Shown: positions 1-6,216, counted from the stretch's first letter. The stretch: DNA of 9,220 nucleotides from Clostridia bacterium (GCA_017577715.1 PKRC01000028.1:1-9220); one strand, 5' to 3'. The notes: generated by a model not told the origin, from the letters alone. Numbers and translations are program-made.

Positions 1-24
1 CTGGGAGAGTAGGTCGTTGCCGGG
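1..24 (+). rRNA. rrf: 5S ribosomal RNA, 3' end only
   Basis: The first bases, CTGGGAGAGTAGGTCGTTGC followed by CGGG, match the conserved 3' terminal part of bacterial 5S rRNA (GGGAGAGTAGGTCGYTGCC). The 5' part lies outside the window. The exact 3' end is estimated, because the 5' strand of the terminal helix cannot be seen. A tRNA gene 15 bases downstream fits the usual end of an rRNA operon. Confidence 0.78.
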
Positions 25-39
25 ATCTTTAAATGGCGT

Positions 40-114
40 TCCTCAGTAGCTCAACGGTAGAGCACTCGGCTGTTAACCGAGGGGTTGTTGGTTCGAATCC
101 AACCTGAGGAGCCA
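40..114 (+). tRNA. tRNA-Asn (anticodon GTT)
   Basis: A full cloverleaf can be drawn. The acceptor stem is TCCTCAG (40-46) with CTGAGGA (104-110). The anticodon stem is CTCGG/CCGAG (65-69, 77-81), enclosing the loop CTGTTAA with anticodon GTT at 72-74. The T stem is GTTGG/CCAAC (87-91, 99-103) with loop TTCGAAT. The discriminator is G111 and CCA is encoded at 112-114. It lies directly after the 5S rRNA end, so it is probably cotranscribed with the rRNA operon. A T-rich run follows immediately. Confidence 0.97.
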
Positions 115-275
115 TTCTTTTTTTGGCCCTATGGAATTTAAAGTAGTCTTAATATGGACGAAAAATTAGAAATTTATCATACAGGCCTATCAGAGAACCC
201 GTTATTTTCAGTGGCTTTGTTTTTCAAACTAACTGTTAATATTTCATACTGATGATGAAAATTTGTTCCTTAAAT
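115..275. other. Gap with no recognised gene
   Basis: This is AT-rich sequence between the tRNA and the terminator. The only ATG-initiated frame noticed (131-169) is 12 codons long and has no ribosome binding site. No hairpin, promoter or repeat stood out. It is probably the 3' trailer of the rRNA/tRNA transcript. Together with the leader of the next gene it makes a gene-free stretch from 115 to 551; its remaining features are listed separately. Confidence 0.6.
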
Positions 276-303
276 AGCCCTTGAGAGGGCTTTTTTTATT
301 TTT
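276..303 (+). terminator. Intrinsic terminator closing the rRNA/tRNA unit
   Basis: AGCCCT (276-281) and AGGGCT (286-291) form a perfect 6-bp stem with the 4-base loop TGAG, followed by TTTTTTATTTTT. This is a classic Rho-independent terminator for transcription coming from the 5S/tRNA side. It insulates the catabolic operon that starts about 65 bases later. Confidence 0.88.
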
Positions 304-366
304 GGTGGAGCTTACTTTCTGAATCCGTTTACTTATTTACCTCCTTGTAGTAGCTTTACTTTTGTG

Positions 367-395
367 TTGACGGCCAAATGCCGTTGTGCTACACT
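367..395 (+). promoter_or_regulatory. Sigma-A-type promoter of the gnd operon
   Basis: The -35 element is TTGACG (367-372) and the -10 element is TACACT (390-395), with a 17-base spacer. The predicted start is near 402, giving an untranslated leader of about 150 bases. It is the best promoter-like sequence upstream of the first structural gene and lies just after the upstream terminator. Confidence 0.72.
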
Positions 396-400
396 GAAAA

Positions 401-414
401 TGTAAGCGTTTACA
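401..414 (+). promoter_or_regulatory. cre / LacI-family operator at the transcription start
   Basis: TGTAAGCGTTTACA agrees at every position with the Bacillus-type catabolite-responsive element TGWAARCGYTWNCW. It starts 6 bases after the -10 box, so it overlaps the predicted transcription start, where bound protein would repress. CcpA is the obvious candidate. The LacI-family protein encoded at 6255-7241 is another: residues 15-20 of its recognition helix (ATVSRV) match what I recall of CcpA. Carbon catabolite repression of this operon is therefore likely. Confidence 0.75.
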
Positions 415-433
415 TCATAATTGTGCTATTTTT

Positions 434-447
434 TGTAAACACTATTG
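434..447. promoter_or_regulatory. Possible second operator half-site
   Basis: TGTAAACACTATTG begins with TGTAAAC, the exact half-site of the upstream operator read on its other strand (TGTAAACGCTTACA), and matches 9 of its first 10 bases. The second half does not match. Its centre lies 33 bp from the centre of the first operator, about three helical turns. It may be a weak auxiliary site or chance. Confidence 0.3.
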
Positions 448-483
448 TTTGGCTCCATTGTTTGACTCCATTGTTTGATCCCG
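445..483. repeat. Three 13-bp tandem repeats in the gnd leader
   Basis: Three consecutive 13-base units read TTGTTTGGCTCCA, TTGTTTGACTCCA and TTGTTTGATCCCG. The first two differ at one position. The array lies in the transcribed leader, between the operators and the ribosome binding site of the first gene. Its function is unknown. Confidence 0.85.
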
Positions 484-519
484 CTATTGATTTAGACGAA
501 GTCTGGCAACCCAATTCTT

Positions 520-542
520 CTCCTAATCAAATATGAAAGGAG
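520..542 (+). promoter_or_regulatory. Short hairpin that could cover the gnd ribosome binding site
   Basis: CTCCT at 520-524 is complementary to AGGAG at 538-542, the core of the Shine-Dalgarno sequence AAAGGAG (536-542) that lies 9 bases before the ATG at 552. The stem is only 5 bp with a 13-base loop, so any effect on translation would be modest. No riboswitch architecture was recognised in the leader. Confidence 0.25.
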
Positions 543-551
543 CTGTTTTGA

Positions 552-1973
552 ATGGCAAAAGCGGATATTGGGCTTATCGGCCTTGCAGTAATGGGCCAGA
601 ATCTGGTGCTCAACATGGAGAGCAAGGGCTATTGCGTGACGGTGTACAACCGTACGCCCGAAAGGACCAAGGAGTTTATGGATGGCCCTGCAAAAGGCAA
701 GGAAAGGATTATACCTGCCTATACTTTGGAGGAGTTTGTGGCTTCTTTGAGCCGGCCGCGAAAGGTCATGTTAATGGTTAAGGCAGGGAAACCCGTGGAT
801 GCTGTTATCGATTCTCTTGTTCCTCTGCTGGACGAGGGGGATATAGTGATTGACGGGGGTAACTCATATTTTAAGGACACCATAAGGCGGGCCGAACAAC
901 TTGCGCAGAAGGGAATACTCTTTATGGGCGTTGGGGTTTCTGGCGGCGAGGAAGGCGCTTTGAAGGGCCCAAGCATCATGCCCGGCGGGTCTTACAAGGC
1001 CTGGCAACAGGTGGAAAAGATACTGAAGGATATAGCCGCAAAGGTAGCAGACGGCATCCCCTGTTGCGAGTATGTGGGCCCCGATGGCGCTGGCCATTAT
1101 GTTAAGATGGTACATAATGGTATCGAGTACGGGGATATGCAGCTTATCAGCGAAGCCTATTTCTTGATGAGGGAACTTCTAGGGCTCTCGGCTCCAGAGA
1201 TGCAACCCATATTCCAGAAATGGAACGAGGGAGACCTCAATTCCTATCTCATCGAGATCACGGCCGATATCCTGGGAAGGATAGATGGAGAGACCGGTCT
1301 GCCCATGGTGGATGTCATACTGGATCGGGCGGGGCAGAAGGGCACGGGCAAGTGGACCTCGCAGGATGCATTGGACTTAGGTGTGGCCGTTCCCACTATA
1401 GCTGAGGCGGTGTTTGCCCGCTGCATATCGGCCATCAAGGAAGAGCGCGTGGCTGCTTCCAAAGTATTAAAAGGCCCTGAAGCCAAGTTTAATGGAGACC
1501 GTGAGCAGCTGATAGAGGATATAGGTCGGGCCTTGTATGCCTCCAAAATATGTTCATACGCTCAAGGATTTGCGCTCCTCAAGCAGGCATCCGAGGCTTA
1601 TAACTGGAACCTCAGGCTGGGCGATATCGCCTTGCTGTGGCGTGGAGGGTGCATAATCCGGGCACAGTTTTTGGAGCGCATAAAGGAAGCCTACACCAGG
1701 AATCCGTCTCTTGCCAATCTGCTACTGGACCCCTATTTTAAAGAGGTGGTGGAGAAGGCGCAGGACAGTTGGAGAAGGGTTGTAAGCCTTGCTGTCCAAT
1801 ACGGCATTCCGGTACCCTGCTTTAGCTCGGCACTTTTCTATTACGACTCCTATCGCAGGGATAAGCTGCCGGCTAACCTGATTCAAGCGCAGCGGGATTA
1901 TTTCGGAGCCCACACCTATGAAAGGGTAGACAGGGAGGGCACTTTCCATACCGATTGGTTATTGAAAAAATAA
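552..1973 (+). CDS. gnd: 6-phosphogluconate dehydrogenase, decarboxylating
   Basis: This cytosolic enzyme oxidises 6-phosphogluconate to ribulose 5-phosphate and CO2, reducing NADP+, in the oxidative pentose phosphate pathway. The protein has 473 residues, normal for the long dimeric form. The N-terminal Rossmann domain carries GLIGLAVMGQNL (7-18) and NRT (33-35), the latter typical of NADP+ preference. GGNSYF (102-107) and SGGEEGA (130-136) line the substrate site. Catalytic Lys185 and Glu192 lie in VKMVHNGIEYGDMQ. The family signature DRAGQKGTGKWT spans 258-269. C-terminal Arg448 and His454 match residues that reach into the partner subunit. The ATG has AAAGGAG 9 bases upstream. It is the first gene of a three-gene operon, under a promoter with a cre box. 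Linkage to a kinase suggests a gluconate-catabolic (gntZ-like) role. No defects were seen. Confidence 0.96.
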   Translation: MAKADIGLIGLAVMGQNLVLNMESKGYCVTVYNRTPERTKEFMDGPAKGKERIIPAYTLEEFVASLSRPRKVMLMVKAGKPVDAVIDSLVPLLDEGDIVIDGGNSYFKDTIRRAEQLAQKGILFMGVGVSGGEEGALKGPSIMPGGSYKAWQQVEKILKDIAAKVADGIPCCEYVGPDGAGHYVKMVHNGIEYGDMQLISEAYFLMRELLGLSAPEMQPIFQKWNEGDLNSYLIEITADILGRIDGETGLPMVDVILDRAGQKGTGKWTSQDALDLGVAVPTIAEAVFARCISAIKEERVAASKVLKGPEAKFNGDREQLIEDIGRALYASKICSYAQGFALLKQASEAYNWNLRLGDIALLWRGGCIIRAQFLERIKEAYTRNPSLANLLLDPYFKEVVEKAQDSWRRVVSLAVQYGIPVPCFSSALFYYDSYRRDKLPANLIQAQRDYFGAHTYERVDREGTFHTDWLLKK

Positions 1974-1992
1974 ATGGAAGGGATTGGTAGGC

Positions 1993-3435
1993 GTGAACAT
2001 CCTTGCTTTGGAAGTGAGCACCTCTGCTGCCAAAGCCATGATATACTCCCTTGAAGAGGGGATAAAGGGGGTATTCAGCGTACCTTTTAAGGATACCATA
2101 AATGATGTGGTATCACAGGATCCCGAGGGGATTTACCAGGCAGTCATCGAATGTGCCAAAGCGCTTATCGAGCACGAAGGCTGCTCCATAGACGCCATCG
2201 GTTTGGGGAGCACCTGGCACAGCGTGCTGTTTTTGGACAGGGAGCGCAAGCCCATGGGCAGGATCAAGACCTGGGCCAGTACCGAAGCCGCTCCCACTGC
2301 CGGCCGATACAGAAAGGATGATAAGCTCAGACGCTGGTTTTACCAGCGGACGGGCTGCATGGTACATAGCATATACCCCGTCTGGAAGTACCTTCATGCC
2401 AAGGAACAAGGGCAGGTGGATCCCCAGGGCTACCTCTCTTCACAGCCCGAATACGTCTTTGAAAAGCTGACGGGGCAGATGGGGGTTTCTCGTAGCGTTG
2501 CCTCAGGTACCGGGTTTATGAACATCCACACTCTGGAATGGGATGAGGAAATACTGGATTTTGTAGGGCTGAAGGTCTCCCAACTGGCTCCCCTTTACGA
2601 GTTGGACCATACTGCGCCTTTGAGCCAGGAAGCAGCATCGCAGCTGGGGCTTAAGGCCGGCATACCGGTGACCCTACCCGGCCCCGATGGGGCGCTCAAC
2701 CAGGTGGGAGCGGGAGCCATGGGCCCGGGAATAATGACCATGTCGGTGGGAACCAGCGGAGCCCTCAGGGTTACCAGCCCTGTTCCGGTATTGCCGGACA
2801 ATCCATCGACGTGGTGTTATTACGTGATCCATGGCAAAAGGTTAGCCGGTGCTGCTACCTCGGGCGCCGGAAACTGCGTGCAGTGGTTTGGGAAAAGGCT
2901 AAACCGCGGCAGCATAAGCTATCGTGCCCTGGATGAGCTGGCCAGCAAGATCGATATCCAGGATGCGCCCATCTTTCTGCCGTTTTTGTACGGCGAGCGC
3001 TGTCCCGGTTGGGAAGACACCAGGACGGGAGGCTTTGTCGACCTGAAACCCCATCATGAGGTAGGGCACCTTCACTATGCCATATTGGAAGGGGTACTGT
3101 TTAACCTGTATCAGTGTTATGTTGTTCTGGAGAAGCTTATGGGTGTGCCCAAAGAGATCAGGATATCGGGAGGTATTGAGAATTCCCGCTGGTGGCTTCA
3201 AATGGCGGCCGATATATTCCAGAGGGAGATCTATACCTCCAACGTGGAACATGCCTCTACCATAGGGGCTGTAGCGGTGGCTTTGAAGGCTACGGGCGCT
3301 ATAAAGTCGTTGGAGGAATTCAATCCAAGTCAAGGAGAAAAAATAGTTCCAAATGAATCGATGGCCCAAATATACGCTAAAAGGTTTGAGCGCTATATGG
3401 AATGGTATGATAAAACGTCAAACAGGGGTGAATAA
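1993..3435 (+). CDS. FGGY-family carbohydrate kinase, probable gluconokinase
   Basis: This is an ATP-dependent sugar/aldonate kinase of the FGGY family; by context it probably phosphorylates gluconate to 6-phosphogluconate. I prefer the GTG start at 1993 (480 residues): it places the phosphate-binding strand (LALEVSTSAAKA, 4-15) at the terminus as usual and puts GGAAGG 11 bases upstream. A TTG at 1984 in the same frame is too close to that ribosome site. The probable catalytic base is Asp232 in GPDGALNQVGAGAM, followed by SVGTSGA. The ATP-binding ISGG is at 391-394, followed by a Q-AD segment. Two usual motifs are altered: DxGT near the start reads EVST, and the substrate-site WxDxR reads WASTE (94-98). 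Substrate cannot be read from these; gluconate is inferred from the flanking genes. It starts 19 bases after gnd and ends 3 bases before the next gene. Confidence 0.85.
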   Translation: MNILALEVSTSAAKAMIYSLEEGIKGVFSVPFKDTINDVVSQDPEGIYQAVIECAKALIEHEGCSIDAIGLGSTWHSVLFLDRERKPMGRIKTWASTEAAPTAGRYRKDDKLRRWFYQRTGCMVHSIYPVWKYLHAKEQGQVDPQGYLSSQPEYVFEKLTGQMGVSRSVASGTGFMNIHTLEWDEEILDFVGLKVSQLAPLYELDHTAPLSQEAASQLGLKAGIPVTLPGPDGALNQVGAGAMGPGIMTMSVGTSGALRVTSPVPVLPDNPSTWCYYVIHGKRLAGAATSGAGNCVQWFGKRLNRGSISYRALDELASKIDIQDAPIFLPFLYGERCPGWEDTRTGGFVDLKPHHEVGHLHYAILEGVLFNLYQCYVVLEKLMGVPKEIRISGGIENSRWWLQMAADIFQREIYTSNVEHASTIGAVAVALKATGAIKSLEEFNPSQGEKIVPNESMAQIYAKRFERYMEWYDKTSNRGE

Positions 3436-3438
3436 ATT

Positions 3439-4725
3439 ATGGAAGGAATTGTATTGAAAGCGGCTAATAACAGAGGGCTTGATGCGGGACAGATTCGCGC
3501 TGCCCTGGAAAAGGCTTTGGAAGGGCGTAAGGATAGCCTCAAAAAGGTGCTTCTTTTGCCGCCTGATTTTACCCGGGCCCATTCGGGGGCAGGAGAGATA
3601 ACCGCCATGCTGTATGAGATGCTTGGAAGCACATGTCAGGTGGATATCATGCCGGCGCTGGGTACTCACATGCCGGTAAGCGATGAAGAGCGCATAGCCT
3701 TTTTCGGAGAGGGGATCCCCAAAGAGCGGTTCATCGTGCACAACTGGCGGGAGGATGTAGTAAAAATTGGGGAAGTGCCAGGCGAGTATATCAAGGAGAT
3801 CTCCGAAGGGTTGATGGAAGACCCCATAGATGTAGAGGTTAACTGGCGGCTGGTGAAAGGGGAGTATGACCTTATCATATCCATCGGACAGGTGGTGCCC
3901 CATGAGGTTGTGGGCATGGCTAACTATAGTAAAAACATATTTGTGGGCTGTGGCGGATACAGCATGATAAACAAGACGCACATGCTGGGCGCCATATACG
4001 GCATGGAAAGGATCATGGGCCGGGACCATTCGCCGGTGCGCAAGGTGTTTGACTATGCCGAACAGCACTTTGCCAAAGACATCCCATTGATGTATATATT
4101 GACGGTGACTACCCATGAAGAGGGGAAGGTTTTGATCCACGGCTTGTTTATAGGAAGAGAGCGCAGGCTGTTTGAGGAAGCAGTGGCTTTGAGCCAGCAG
4201 AAGAACATGCAGTTCCTGGATGAGCCGCTACAAAAGGTAGTGGTGTATCTGGATCCACAAGAATTTAAGAGCACCTGGTTGGGTAACAAGGCCATATACA
4301 GGACGCGGATGGCCATTGCCGATGGCGGGGAGCTCATAGTGCTGGCACCGGGCGTGCGGCAATTTGGCGAAGATAAAGGCAATGACATGCTGATCCGCAA
4401 GTATGGCTATGTGGGCAGGGAGCGGGTGCTCAAGCTGTGGAAAGAGCAAAAGGACCTGCAGGAAAACCAATCGGTGGCGGCGCACCTAATTCACGGCTCA
4501 TCGGATGGCCGCTTTACTATCACATATGCCCCGGGCCATCTTACTCGCGAGGAAGTGGAAGGTGTAAACTTCAAGTACATGGACCTTGAAGAAGCCTACA
4601 GGCTTTATAACCCTGAAAAGCTTAAGGACGGATTTAACGTGCTGGAAAATGGCGAAAGGATTTTCTATGTAAGCAATCCGGCGCTGGGGCTGTGGGCATA
4701 TAGGGGCAGGTTCTTCAGCCAATGA
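3439..4725 (+). CDS. LarA-family nickel-pincer 2-hydroxyacid racemase/epimerase, candidate D-gluconate 2-epimerase
   Basis: This 428-residue protein belongs to the lactate racemase (LarA, DUF2088) superfamily. These enzymes use a nickel-pincer nucleotide (NPN) cofactor to invert the 2-hydroxy carbon of hydroxyacids by hydride transfer. Compared with Lactobacillus plantarum LarA, the phosphate-binding Asp72/Arg75 pair appears as Asp43/Arg46 (PDFTRAH). The catalytic histidines 108 and 174 appear as His77 (GTHMP) and His155 (VPHEVVG). The cofactor-bearing Lys184 and nickel ligand His200 appear as Lys165 (YSKNIF) and His181 (NKTH), at exactly the same spacing. The active site therefore looks intact. 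The gene starts 3 bases after the kinase stop, with AGGGGTG 8 bases upstream, so translational coupling is likely. Some LarA homologues are reported D-gluconate 2-epimerases, which fits these neighbours. The substrate is inferred. The cofactor genes larB, larC and larE are not in the window. Confidence 0.9.
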   Translation: MEGIVLKAANNRGLDAGQIRAALEKALEGRKDSLKKVLLLPPDFTRAHSGAGEITAMLYEMLGSTCQVDIMPALGTHMPVSDEERIAFFGEGIPKERFIVHNWREDVVKIGEVPGEYIKEISEGLMEDPIDVEVNWRLVKGEYDLIISIGQVVPHEVVGMANYSKNIFVGCGGYSMINKTHMLGAIYGMERIMGRDHSPVRKVFDYAEQHFAKDIPLMYILTVTTHEEGKVLIHGLFIGRERRLFEEAVALSQQKNMQFLDEPLQKVVVYLDPQEFKSTWLGNKAIYRTRMAIADGGELIVLAPGVRQFGEDKGNDMLIRKYGYVGRERVLKLWKEQKDLQENQSVAAHLIHGSSDGRFTITYAPGHLTREEVEGVNFKYMDLEEAYRLYNPEKLKDGFNVLENGERIFYVSNPALGLWAYRGRFFSQ

Positions 4726-4770
4726 GGAGGAAATGGACGGAGTTAGTTGTCATCCTTGAGAAGCTTGGTT

Positions 4771-4807
4771 TTGACGGCCGAAGTGCATGATGGCACTTGT
4801 GCAGTCT
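4771..4807 (+). other. Promoter-like relic resembling the gnd promoter, with an inserted hairpin
   Basis: TTGACGGCC (4771-4779), a GAAGTGC stretch and TTGTGC (4797-4802) recur in the order found at the gnd promoter (TTGACGGCC, AAATGC, TTGTGC at 367-389). Here 9 to 10 extra bases create a perfect 6-bp hairpin AAGTGC/GCACTT (4781-4786, 4793-4798), and no -10 box stands at 16-18 bases from the TTGACG. The hairpin has no T tract after it, so it is not a normal terminator. It may be a decayed duplicate promoter. Confidence 0.35.
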
Positions 4808-4850
4808 AAAGCTCGGAATTCGTCGATGCTGTTAAGGGATAATTTGGCTG

Positions 4851-5030
4851 CTTGCATATGAGGAACTCAACTTCAGCGAAACCCAGCTTCAGAGGGGGCC
4901 AACTTCATATGGAGAACTCAGCTTCATATGAGGGACCCAGCTTCAGAGGGGCCTAGCTTCATATGAGGAACCCAGTTTCATATGAGGAACCCAGTTTCAG
5001 AGGCACTCAGTTTCATATGAGGAACTTAAG
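4851..5030. repeat. Hierarchical minisatellite, ten 16/19-bp units with a 54-bp superperiod
   Basis: Ten consecutive units follow two forms: a long one near CTTCATATGAGGAACCCAG (19 bp) and a short one lacking TAT (16 bp, e.g. CTTCAGAGGGGCCTAG). Unit starts are 4851, 4871, 4887, 4903, 4922, 4941, 4957, 4976, 4995 and 5011. The order is L S S L L S L L S L; long-long-short makes 54 bp, seen exactly at 4903-4956 and 4957-5010 (about 44 of 54 bases identical). Because 54 is 18 codons, one forward frame reads as a repeated peptide: LHMxNxxSYExPSFRGxx, stopped by TAG at 4954 and TAA at 5035. There is no ribosome site before the first ATG (4858), so translation is doubtful. Long units contain the palindrome CATATG. 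The array fills most of the gap before the aldose epimerase gene. Confidence 0.92.
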
Positions 5031-5052
5031 CTTGTAACCTGGAGGGTATAAG

Positions 5053-6003
5053 ATGAAACAGTTGTTAGAAGTATTGCACAATGAATTTATAGAGCTTAAG
5101 GTATGCCCTCAAGTAGGAGCCAGCATATTCTCCTTGAGGTATTGCTTGAACGGCCAATGGGTGGATATAATGAGGCCCACGCCCTATCAGGCGGTTGAGA
5201 ACAAAGATGCAGGGAAGTTTGCCTCTTTCAACATGATCCCCTATTCGAACCGCATAGAAAACGCTGTTTTAAAATTCAGGGGCAAGGTCTATAATCTTCG
5301 AAAGAATACCGCTGAGGGGCATGCCATACACGGAGATGTACGTTTCAGGCCGTGGAAAGTGTTCTATAAAAGTGCCGAAAGGATTGTCATGGGCTTTGAC
5401 AGCAGGGATTTTGACGACATGTCATGGCCTTTCCCCTTTTATGCTGAGATAGAATATGCCCTCACAGGGGCCAAATTGACGGTACGCCTGATGCTCAAGA
5501 ATACGGGGACTGAGGAGATGCCGGGCGGAATGGGGATTCATCCCTATTTCATGAGAAAGCTTACGCCTCGAGATGATGCTGTATTTCTACAAATGCCTGC
5601 AAAGGGTGTTTATCCCGGCGATACCCCTATACCCACCGGAAAGTGGACAGAAATACCTAATGAGCTCGACTTTTCCAAGGGGAGGCAGTTGGGCTTTGAG
5701 CACATCGATAAGTGTTATAGGGCGCTCCATGCCCCTGTGATCATCAAATGGCTAGGCAGCGACGTGGTACTTACAATGGAGGCCGATGAGATATTTAAGC
5801 ACGTGATACTGTATTCCCCTAAGGATAACCCTGGGTTTTTTGCGGTTGAACCGGTTACCAACTGCAATAACGGGTTCAACATGGCCGAAGAGGGAATAGA
5901 TGATACGGGGACCGTTTATTTGCAGCCCGGGGATGCTATGGCGGGAAATATAACCATAAGGCTTTTTAGAGGAAGCAATAACGGCTTTCAGAGGGGCTGT
6001 TGA
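5053..6003 (+). CDS. Aldose 1-epimerase (mutarotase) family protein
   Basis: This galactose mutarotase-like cytosolic enzyme is predicted to interconvert alpha and beta anomers of a hexose or related sugar. It has 316 residues, near the usual length. Landmarks match the GalM fold: Asn66-Arg67 in PYSNRI, His93 in AIHGDVRFRPW (substrate-binding His), His163 in GMGIHPYF (catalytic acid), Asp219 in HIDKCY, and Glu266 in VEPVTN (catalytic base). No signal peptide is visible. The ATG has GGAGGG 6 bases upstream, directly after the minisatellite. It could have its own transcript or be reached by readthrough, as no terminator lies between it and the LarA-type gene. Its natural sugar is unknown; an anomerase would fit uptake of glucuronate, galacturonate or their oligomers. 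galM was not assigned because several subfamilies share these residues. Confidence 0.9.
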   Translation: MKQLLEVLHNEFIELKVCPQVGASIFSLRYCLNGQWVDIMRPTPYQAVENKDAGKFASFNMIPYSNRIENAVLKFRGKVYNLRKNTAEGHAIHGDVRFRPWKVFYKSAERIVMGFDSRDFDDMSWPFPFYAEIEYALTGAKLTVRLMLKNTGTEEMPGGMGIHPYFMRKLTPRDDAVFLQMPAKGVYPGDTPIPTGKWTEIPNELDFSKGRQLGFEHIDKCYRALHAPVIIKWLGSDVVLTMEADEIFKHVILYSPKDNPGFFAVEPVTNCNNGFNMAEEGIDDTGTVYLQPGDAMAGNITIRLFRGSNNGFQRGC

Positions 6004-6013
6004 GAAGTTATTC

Positions 6014-6030
6014 TGTTATAATGCTATACT
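6014..6030 (+). promoter_or_regulatory. Two overlapping extended -10 elements, probable promoter for the lacI-type gene
   Basis: TGTTATAAT (6014-6022) and TGCTATACT (6022-6030) both match the extended -10 pattern TGNTATAAT, the first perfectly. No good -35 box stands before the first. The second has TTGAGA at 6000-6005 with a long 19-base spacer. The start would fall near 6030-6037, just after the aldose epimerase stop, so the transcript would carry the small ORF at 6090 and then the regulator. Confidence 0.5.
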
Positions 6031-6089
6031 ATCTGCTACGTCGTTTGAGAAGGGCAGGTTTAGGTTTACCTCCTGTAGGAAGGAGTGGC

Positions 6090-6170
6090 ATGAATGGTCT
6101 AAATGCTCCAATGGAGCTAGATGATTTTGATGCTCAAATGGAGCAAAGTCCAGCCATTGTAGGAGGGTGA
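6090..6170 (+). CDS. Possible small ORF, 26 residues, function unknown
   Basis: An ATG at 6090 opens 26 codons ending in TGA at 6168-6170. AGGAAGGAG (6077-6085) lies just upstream: its AGGA is 9 bases and its GGAG 4 bases from the ATG, giving a credible ribosome site. The acidic peptide begins MNGLNAPMELDDF and ends VGG. It contains a repeat nine codons apart, NAPME and DAQME, coded by DNA repeats at 6103-6117 and 6130-6144. I recognise no family. It might be a leader peptide for the regulator downstream or a chance frame. There is no signal peptide or membrane segment. Confidence 0.35.
   Translation: MNGLNAPMELDDFDAQMEQSPAIVGG
6103..6144. repeat. Pair of 15-bp direct repeats, 27 bp apart
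   Basis: ATGCTCCAATGGAGC (6103-6117) and ATGCTCAAATGGAGC (6130-6144) differ at one base. The first contains a 13-base palindrome, GCTCCA-A-TGGAGC. The 27-bp period equals nine codons of the small ORF that covers it. Either an operator pair or a coding duplication would explain it. Confidence 0.6.
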
Positions 6171-6216
6171 CCTGTCTGCTATTAAAGTTCTGTCAAGTTG
6201 ACTATGTGGTAAATTG

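Noticed and set aside
40..114. tRNA-Asn as an integration site for a mobile element
   Set aside because: No second copy of the tRNA 3' end was seen in the window, and no integrase or phage gene is present.
131..169. Twelve-codon ORF after the tRNA
   Set aside because: No ribosome binding site, very short, and within the trailer upstream of a terminator.
1974..1992. ATG at 1974 or TTG at 1984 as start of the kinase
   Set aside because: The ATG is in another frame. The TTG is in frame but 2 bases from the ribosome site and adds residues before the conserved first strand.
3418..4140. Long minus-strand open frame (240 codons) opposite the LarA-type gene
   Set aside because: It overlaps a gene with complete family motifs on the plus strand, has no recognisable domain, and is a codon-bias shadow. 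The other long antisense frames were dropped for the same reason.
3439..4725. Naming the gene larA (lactate racemase)
   Set aside because: Family membership is clear, but no lactate-related neighbours are present and the superfamily has diverse substrates.
4733..4759. Eight-codon ORF (ATG at 4733) right after the LarA-type stop
   Set aside because: GAGGAGG is only 2 bases from the ATG, too close for efficient initiation, and the peptide is very short.
4781..4798. Hairpin AAGTGC/GCACTT as a terminator of the gnd operon
   Set aside because: No T run follows the stem, and it lies 56 bases past the stop codon; it was kept only as a structural oddity.
4851..5030. The repeat array as a CRISPR
   Set aside because: Units are 16-19 bp and directly contiguous, with no unique spacers and no cas genes, so it is a minisatellite.
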